DNA from: Harmothoe impar
Lineage: Eukaryota; Annelida; Polychaeta; Phyllodocida; Polynoidae
Reading direction: 5' to 3'
Length of the DNA stretch: 64,000 nucleotides
NCBI GenBank assembly: GCA_947462335.1
Contig: OX381718.1
Span: 41,198,976-41,262,975 of the forward strand
The notes below the pieces were generated by a model. That model was not told the origin of the DNA. It ran no database searches and was given only the letters and a program-made list of their open reading frames with translations. This document shows positions 58,601-64,000 of the stretch, in pieces (within the stretch, counting starts at the first letter, position 1; every line of letters starts with the position of its first letter). A program made the position numbers and the translations under genes.

Positions 58601-59799
58601 ATTGCAGCGCTACCTTTGACACGCTTCCTTACAATAAATACCGGTATGTGATCACTTACATTCACCTCCTCAACACCAGTTTCAATTATACCAGTTTCAG
58701 CTACATCATTAAAATTAGTTAATATTAAATCAATTACAGCACTTGAATATAAAGGCCTAGTAGGCTCATTAATATATTGAGTTAAACCAAAAGCTGCTTC
58801 CACCAGAGTCAGTCTCTCTTTAGCCTTAGAATTTTTACTATAATCTATGTTCAGATCACCCCCTAGTAAGAAGTCAACATTCTTTTTTCCTTCTAGCTTT
58901 CTAATCTTTGCTAACGCTTTAATAATGCTAAGGAAAAAGGCATCAATATTCCCTGAAGGAGGCCTATATGCATTCAAGATGTATATTTTTCTTGTAAACG
59001 GCAAACTGACTTTGATGGACATCAACTCAAGATCTTCATTCATAACATTTAGCTCATTTTCAAATAATACTTCATGTCTAATATCATTTTGTATTAAGGT
59101 GGCTAAACCACCACCTCTTTTCTCTACACCATTATTGTTTAAATAGAGTCTATCTAGCCTATGTGTTACATATCCTTCTAAATTAAAAATATGCTCGCCC
59201 ATACTTTCCTTAAGCCAGGTTTCAGATAGATTAATAACATTTGCATTTAAATCCATTAGTGACTCCTTCAGCGTTACAGATTTGGATGAGACCACACTCT
59301 GGCCATTCCAAAAGACAGTTTTAAGACCTTTTGACTTACCCACCATTGGGGTTTGACGCACCTAACAATTTAAATTGACCTGAGTTATTTCCAATAAACA
59401 TACCGGTATATTGACCAACATACATAATGATGAAAATAATGGGTAATAATGAGGGGGGAGGGGGGGGGGATAATTAAGTTTCTCTATTCTCATATTGGAA
59501 CGTTTATAACATTGACTCAAAAACTGGAGACTCTCCAGTCTAAGACCAATTTACAATATTTTTAAACAAATTTATAACTAATAACATTACTAGCAGCTTG
59601 TATATTCATAGAATATAATCCTATAACCCGCTGATGTAAGTTTTAAGAGGTTAACAATTTCATCACCTGAGATACAGCAAATCATTACCATAAATGTTAA
59701 AAATTGATTAGTGACTGGTTCAAAAAATCTGACCAATAACTCTAAACGGATCATTTCAATTCAATTCAAATTCAATTCAATTCAATTCAGTTCAATTCA
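55638..59799 (-). mobile_element. LINE retrotransposon, Jockey/CR1-like superfamily, apparently near full length
   Basis: A non-LTR element read on the minus strand, with an endonuclease/reverse-transcriptase ORF (56413-59361), about 0.4 kb of upstream sequence and about 0.77 kb of 3' sequence. The 3' end is a simple repeat of AATTC/AATTT units (55638-55673 on +), typical of LINEs that end in short tandem repeats instead of poly(A). A similar repeat (59755-59799) lies at the 5' side. Both are preceded by ATCAT, so insertion into, or duplication of, a pre-existing microsatellite is likely. No ORF1 is seen. Both flanks contain G-runs on the plus strand (55854-55876 and 59452-59470). The exact family within CR1/L2/Rex1-type elements is not decided. 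Confidence 0.8.
56413..59361 (-). CDS. LINE ORF2: APE-type endonuclease and reverse transcriptase, 982 aa, intact
   Basis: Residues about 14-245 form an apurinic-type endonuclease: Asn at FWNGQ (19), Glu at LSETW (47), NAYRPPSG (130-137), GGDLNID (167-173), and SDH (236-238). Residues about 470-780 form the reverse transcriptase: LRPISLLP (536-543), FIDYRKAFD with the first catalytic Asp (605-613), GVPQGS (663-668), YADD with the catalytic pair (694-697), and a YLGI primer-grip-side motif (768-771). The ORF has no stop or frameshift, so the copy is young or recently active. A conventional C-terminus (FKLALRKLIKKFF) is reached at about residue 960. The final 20 or so residues (WTHAQQFTNDAVENIYIDV) include a stretch identical to the ORF at 60325-60858. 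Confidence 0.9.
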   Translation of the reverse strand: MRQTPMVGKSKGLKTVFWNGQSVVSSKSVTLKESLMDLNANVINLSETWLKESMGEHIFNLEGYVTHRLDRLYLNNNGVEKRGGGLATLIQNDIRHEVLFENELNVMNEDLELMSIKVSLPFTRKIYILNAYRPPSGNIDAFFLSIIKALAKIRKLEGKKNVDFLLGGDLNIDYSKNSKAKERLTLVEAAFGLTQYINEPTRPLYSSAVIDLILTNFNDVAETGIIETGVEEVNVSDHIPVFIVRKRVKGSAAIAADFLGRTYRRYLKEEMITHMKNMNWDIFFACMDPNEAWRIFYEHFIKYLDEKCPIKRNIFKREKPSWITPEVATLMRDRDIALRRAKKTKKPEDKEVARFLKNRSNIKNKKTHDNYIKNQLKKHAKDPKKFWEELKKLLPKGSKNNSFNLKDDMGEEIPTDGAAQHINEFFANVGKNLADKIPVFQGNIPMDNEVINQEFTFSEIILDDLIKELKSIDIDKSSGFDNVSSRVLKDCLTGMSEHFRFILNLSITSGIFPKCWKNGKISPIPKVSNPINVGDLRPISLLPITGKILEKFIHKQTATYLEGNNLLTDKQNGFRSKRGTQDTVVKLSKSIFESLNNEMMVGAVFIDYRKAFDTINHIKLLEKLPMFGFSPSVVNWFKNYLSSRAQKTIANNHHSDWADITFGVPQGSILGPLLFILYINDLSKIRLNCNVLQYADDTVLFIEGLNVEQIRADIQHDLDILVNYFDKNQLTINPTKTKTMLYTYRLGLKLNGVMVKGHELESVNNYKYLGILMDEDLSFKKEFNKTISRINHKIWMLSHFRSCLDDTTSVTLLKTMILPYIDNSNLFFSGLSFHDQKRLQVLQNTALRVCYQILDPTEISIKKLHQNAGILPLELRRKYLQGSICYRMIEINSFDMVENRRTRAADGPLIKTYLSHSERVRKSPANSAIEEWNRIPARVRLSENKLSFKLALRKLIKKFFDEKWTHAQQFTNDAVENIYIDV

Positions 59800-60324
59800 C
59801 ACCCCATCAATTAATTATCTACCAATATATTAATACTGTTTATAAATAGAAATATTTACAACCACTATACATGTCAAATCTGCGTTGTCGATCCATAAGC
59901 TAATAATTACATCTGACGTAACTATGTACATAAATTACTCACTACTAATTGTATTTCTTCGTTAATAATTATATTTGCATTTAACGACCATGAAGCGCAG
60001 TATAAATATGAGCATGAATAATAAAATGGATAATAAAATGGATGTCAACAGACCTGAGCACCATGAACAAATATTCTCTGAGAAAATATTCTTTGTTAAA
60101 TTTTTACTGATAAACCCTTGTTATAATACAAAGGGTATAAAAACAGCAACAGAGATTTTAAGACGCATAAACTCAAGCATTTGTTGTAATACAAAATACT
60201 TTATATTTATGGTTTATATTTATGGCTGGTAATTAGCAACAAATTAAAAATTGTTTATGACTAATTCTGGGAATTTTTGATAGTTTTTCTTATCAAACCC
60301 ATGCTATTCACAATAAATAATAAT

Positions 60325-60858
60325 TCAGTTTTCTCCACGCTGCTTGTCTTCAAATTTCTTTGCTGCCACAGATATGTCTTTCGCCCAAAGCCTCTGTAGT
60401 ACGTCATTTGGCATATAACCATCACACAATAGGTCATAGCACATCCTGATACTGCCCTTTCTCTTATGCTGCACCTCATTTCCCATCCACGCTGTAGGAG
60501 TACCCCTTTTCTTGTTGAATTCCACTATTAGCCAGTTAATGGCCAAAACTGCTGCATCTAGACCATCCTGTTGTTTCTCCGTATGTCCATTAGTAGGTGA
60601 ATAAATACTCAGCTGTATCGTAGATAATGGACACATTGATACATTAAAGTTCATCCCAGATTTCTGGATTGTATCATCCACTTCATTAATCAGATTCCTC
60701 ATTATGCTGACTAGGTAATCAGGCAGGGGGGTATCCATACTATCTGGAGGTGATTTCAGGTGAATTAGCTTCCCCTCACTTGGAAGGCTACTGTAAATAT
60801 TCTCAACAGCATCATTAGTGAACTGCTGAGCATGAGTCCATTTTTGGGATGGAATCAA
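60325..60858 (-). CDS. Hypothetical 177-codon ORF sharing its N-terminus with the LINE C-terminus
   Basis: An open frame of 177 codons in otherwise AT-rich, stop-rich DNA. It begins MIPSQKWTHAQQFTNDAVEN and ends in a lysine-rich segment (KKFEDKQRGEN). The product is mixed hydrophilic with a central hydrophobic stretch (AAVLAINWLIVEF). No family is recognised. The first part, WTHAQQFTNDAVENIY, is encoded by 54 bp identical to the end of the LINE ORF. It may be an exon or remnant of a host gene, an internal part of another mobile element, or the source from which the LINE acquired its last codons. An in-frame AG (gctcag, minus strand) within the shared part could be an acceptor, so the true start is uncertain. 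Confidence 0.4.
   Translation of the reverse strand: MIPSQKWTHAQQFTNDAVENIYSSLPSEGKLIHLKSPPDSMDTPLPDYLVSIMRNLINEVDDTIQKSGMNFNVSMCPLSTIQLSIYSPTNGHTEKQQDGLDAAVLAINWLIVEFNKKRGTPTAWMGNEVQHKRKGSIRMCYDLLCDGYMPNDVLQRLWAKDISVAAKKFEDKQRGEN
60792..60845. repeat. 54-bp perfect direct repeat of 56424-56477
   Basis: Identical over 54 bp (starts tgtaaatattctcaacagca, ends catgagtccattttt). One copy lies inside the LINE ORF; the other is at the start of the 177-codon ORF. Confidence 0.95.
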
Positions 60859-60859
60859 T

Positions 60860-62460
60860 ATATAAAATATCTATGGGTACCAGCCCCCCTTCCGAATTAG
60901 TCTTAAGAAATCCAGTGGTATCCTTCATAATTAGTCTCAGTTGCCTAGCAACAAGCATACAATTGATGAATTTGCTTAGCAACAGTACTATATACAGGTA
61001 AGATGAACAGAATAGAACTTTGTCAGCCTGTGAATATGTGCTGAGACAAGGGCATTCAAAGGACAGCTTCATCTTGTCCTGCTTCCTGAAACACATACCT
61101 AGCCATCCTCTTACAAATCCTAGACATAACAATATAATACAATGTGCTGGACACTTTACAATTTACCCCAAGGGCATAAAATACTGAGAATAATTGAACA
61201 TCTACTCTTACCAGATTACTCTTATAATATTTACTTTGGAGACTTCTCATAGTGTACTTTCTGTTTGTTTGTCAATGTTATATGCTGAAATGAAGGCTCT
61301 ATACCATTCCATATATCTATACCATACTATTAAAGTCATGCTACTGTATTCCTCATTATTAGTTGAAAGAACAGATGTCTCACAATAAAATCTGTGTGGA
61401 GAGTGACAGGAGTGTCAGTCAGTGGAGCCTATCTGGCAGCTATCTCACTTAGATAAGACTGATAAGCTGACAATATGCAAGTGAGATCAGACTGGAGCCG
61501 CAAGAAGTGGGTGAGACTTTATATCCTACATATCTCCTACACTGATTCCAATGTATTTGCTCTTGTCGCATCCACTGTATTATATCATCATCTTCACACC
61601 TGTATATACTAACACATTGACTACTTGAATGTAGCTATACTTGCTCGGTAAAACTGTGCGTCTTGGTCAGGAAGACCATCTGTATTGATGAGGACCAAAT
61701 AAAAAAAACAAGAAAAAACACCAAAATAGCTACCTCCACTAAAGCCTTCTTTGGGAGGACATTATAGGTATCTATAACCTGTAATCACTCAAAAACACAG
61801 TAACCATCATTATAATAGTATTATAAATAACTACAACACTGGTCCAGGAGATGTTGGCTCATGATTCCTAGTGTGGGCTTATACATTTAGTTAGATTACA
61901 TTATGATAGGCCAAGATGATCAGGCACACCTCCTTGAAACAATATCATCTTATGGCAACTATTTTGCTGCATTAATTCATCTAACTAATTATCTTCATAA
62001 ATACTTGGGCTTGATGTCCATTGGCATCAAGGATAAATAATGAATTTTCAACTGCAACTCTTTCTTAAGCAAAATTAAACTTAATGGTTTGACATCAGAC
62101 TACCTAGATCCTCTAGAGTGCACATATGTAATTTTATACAAGCAACAAATCTGAGAATTATTAGAGAATAATTATGTATCTATATTAGAAATGCCAGACT
62201 GGCTTAAACTAATAGTTTATATGGAAGGCATAGTGCAGCTGTGACAAAGGATGTTGGCAATGGTAGGTAATGGGTCAGTATATGAGGCACAGTAAAGGAA
62301 CTGATATATTTTCTTGTACTGTACCTACATGTGCACACAACTGTGAAACAGTAACACTTTATCAACTACACTTTCACTTCTATCCCAGGATCCTCTTGGG
62401 TTTAATGTCCATAACATCTCATAATGTAAGGATATGTAGAATGAAAATTGACCTGAGGAC
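60860..62460. other. Intergenic, repeat remnants only
   Basis: It contains a GTTGCCTAGCAAC palindrome at 60940-60952 and a diverged repeat unit. From 61000 to 62460 no gene or element is recognised. Confidence 0.4.
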
Positions 62461-62624
62461 CCATGGTGTTGCTAGGCAATTAAACAAATATGATCAAGGT
62501 TGCTAAGCAATCACATATATAATGTTAACAGGAAGTAAATGAAAAAGCAACAGATGAATGGTATGATTGGAATCCCAAGGGTCTTTTTTGTGGGAATTGG
62601 TATGGTGGATATTGAACTAGAAAC

Positions 62625-63160
62625 AAGTTAAACCTGTGTTGCTAGGCAACAATATAATTGGAAGTAATGTTGCTAGGTAACTAGATGTCCTAGCCATACC
62701 AATTGATTCGTTGAAGTTAATTTAGTGGGGGGGGGGGGTGATGTCAGGATCTTCCTGAATGGTGTCCTGGGGTTTTGCTATAGATGCTTGCTTCTAAGCC
62801 CTGTTTGCTATGCAAACCTGCATTGCTAGGCAGTTATATACAGGTAGTTAAAAGTAATGTTGCTAGGCAATTAGAGGTCCTAGCCATACCAACTGATTCA
62901 TTGGAGTTAATTCAGTGGGGGTGGGTGATTCAGGATCTTCCTGAATGGGGTCCTTAAGTTTTGCTCTAGATGCTTGTTTCTTATGTCAGTTTGCTATGCA
63001 AACCTGTGTTACCCAGGTTCGGTCCGTATGGGCCCTGTGGACCTGCTGACCAGCCTTCGGCTGTGTTGGTTTTAAAACTATATCATCCTGTGTTGCTAGA
63101 CAGTTATGTAATTGGAAGTAATGTTGCTAGGCAACTATAGGTCCTAGCCAACTGATTCAT
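62625..63160 (+). repeat. ~183-bp tandem repeat with paired GTTGCTAGGCAAC motifs
   Basis: Units start near cctgtgttgctaggcaacaa (62634), cctgcattgctaggcagtta (62817) and cctgtgttgctagacagtta (63087). Each has two palindromes about 30 bp apart, then aggtcctagccatacc and tgattca(t/c)t. Unit two is followed by the 76-bp insertion at 63011. Confidence 0.75.
63011..63086. mobile_element. 76-bp insertion with 8-bp target duplication
   Basis: It interrupts a tandem-repeat unit. CCTGTGTT is present on both sides (63003-63010 and 63087-63094). The insert (acccaggttcggtccgtatg to aaactatatcat) lacks inverted ends and matches 30322-30385. A truncated retroelement or small hAT-mobilised fragment are both possible. 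Confidence 0.65.
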
Positions 63161-64000
63161 TAGAGCACTACACAATACATAGCCATAGCCACCAACACAA
63201 CTTTGCAATGTTCAACTCCCTATAAATACTGTACAATCACCCCCTGTAGTTTTGCTTACAAACACAACCATCCACCATTACAGATGGGCTGACTCTTTAG
63301 TGTTCTGACAGTGTACATGCAGCAGTAGACGACATATTAACGGGCTTATTACAGTGCTTCATTTGTGACTGCATAAACATGAGTTTGAAATTGGAGAATT
63401 AATTTTAGCCTTACCCAAAAATTCAGTTAAATATTGAATCAACGTTGAGTCAACATTGAATCAGCATTGACAACCATCTGTCAATGTTAATTCACGGTTC
63501 CGTGCCCACTAGGTAGTCCACTTGAAAACAAAAGGTCTGTCATCACGAGTCACCGAAAAATGTGACAAGGGCGTTTTTATTATTCTCTTTTTCTTTCTTG
63601 GGGGTGGAGGGTGGTTAATTGATAAATCATAGGGATTTCATAGATGAAATTTGTATTATAGAAGTTAAGAGTTTAATAATCTGTGCAAGTTGTGAAAATG
63701 CAAGTTTTTCTTTAACTCAATACATCACCAACAGTGTGAGCTTTAACTTGATACTAAATATTCCTATTCATATTTTAGCATTATCTGTCAACATTAAAAG
63801 TTGTAAAAACAATACTTTTTCTCTACAGCAGATTTCTATTATGTGTGCGGTGATGATAAGCCTTGTTTTTTGGGTGTTTTTTTTTTCAAATATTCAAAAG
63901 CAACTGCTAAAAGGGCTAATTTGTTTGTTTATAGATTCCCCTGTACTCATGCAGGACCCTGTGCTTAATGAGTCATTTTAATGAGAGACTTTGAGTTTCA
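63160..64000. other. Right edge, nothing supported
   Basis: A 120-codon AT-rich open frame at 63619-63981 has no recognised domain and low-complexity composition. No element seen. Confidence 0.4.

Noticed and set aside
57698..59146. Plus-strand frames within the LINE
   Set aside because: Antisense shadows of the endonuclease/reverse-transcriptase ORF.
63619..63981. 120-codon ORF at the right edge
   Set aside because: AT-driven composition and no domain; not enough to call a gene.

Overview
This is a nuclear window from a metazoan, most likely an invertebrate. It holds a multi-exon gene with consensus GT-AG introns of 0.4 to 10 kb, AT-rich non-coding DNA, an intact LINE, tRNA-derived SINEs and many short non-autonomous DNA transposons. 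No prokaryotic-style gene arrangement is seen. I cannot name the species; a marine invertebrate is only a guess.

2.9-38.9 kb (+): the 3' part of a GABA-B receptor subunit gene, closest to GABBR2. Nine exons join in frame into 382 C-terminal residues: the linker after the ligand-binding domain, all seven transmembrane helices, and a short tail with a coiled coil. The ligand-binding exons and promoter lie left of position 1. The introns up to 27.6 kb carry about 20 copies of a TTAA-flanked, multi-hairpin MITE family with piggyBac-like ends, plus several other MITE families. Between the TM6-TM7 exon and the tail exon there is a second, diverged copy of the start of the tail exon. It has its own splice acceptor and an early stop codon, so it is a candidate alternative C-terminal exon.

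38.9-49.4 kb: probable 3' UTR and then intergenic DNA. It holds polyadenylation-signal candidates, an inverted pair of tRNA-derived SINEs, a duplicated 115-bp block, fold-back MITEs, a 32-bp perfect palindrome within a repeated GGGTGACTCCGTGACG motif, and a 0.5-kb TAC/TGC triplet tract.

49.5-50.5 kb (-): a single-exon, 346-residue rhodopsin-class GPCR that lacks the DRY arginine and the NPxxY motif. Just upstream of it is a ~620-bp near-perfect long inverted repeat.

52-63.2 kb: repeat-dominated. A 206-bp tandem repeat occurs in both orientations, and many copies of a GTTGCYNRGCAAC palindrome resemble the X-box bound by RFX factors. A ~4.2-kb LINE (-) with an intact 982-aa endonuclease/reverse-transcriptase ORF has inserted here, flanked on both sides by AATTC-type simple repeat. 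The last 17 codons of its ORF are identical over 54 bp to the start of a separate 177-codon ORF 4.4 kb away, which suggests sequence capture or recombination.

The two receptor genes have no visible functional link. Most of the sequence structure reflects transposition. The points most worth following up are the duplicated tail exon, the LINE/ORF shared segment, the long hairpin beside the GPCR and the RFX-like palindrome array.
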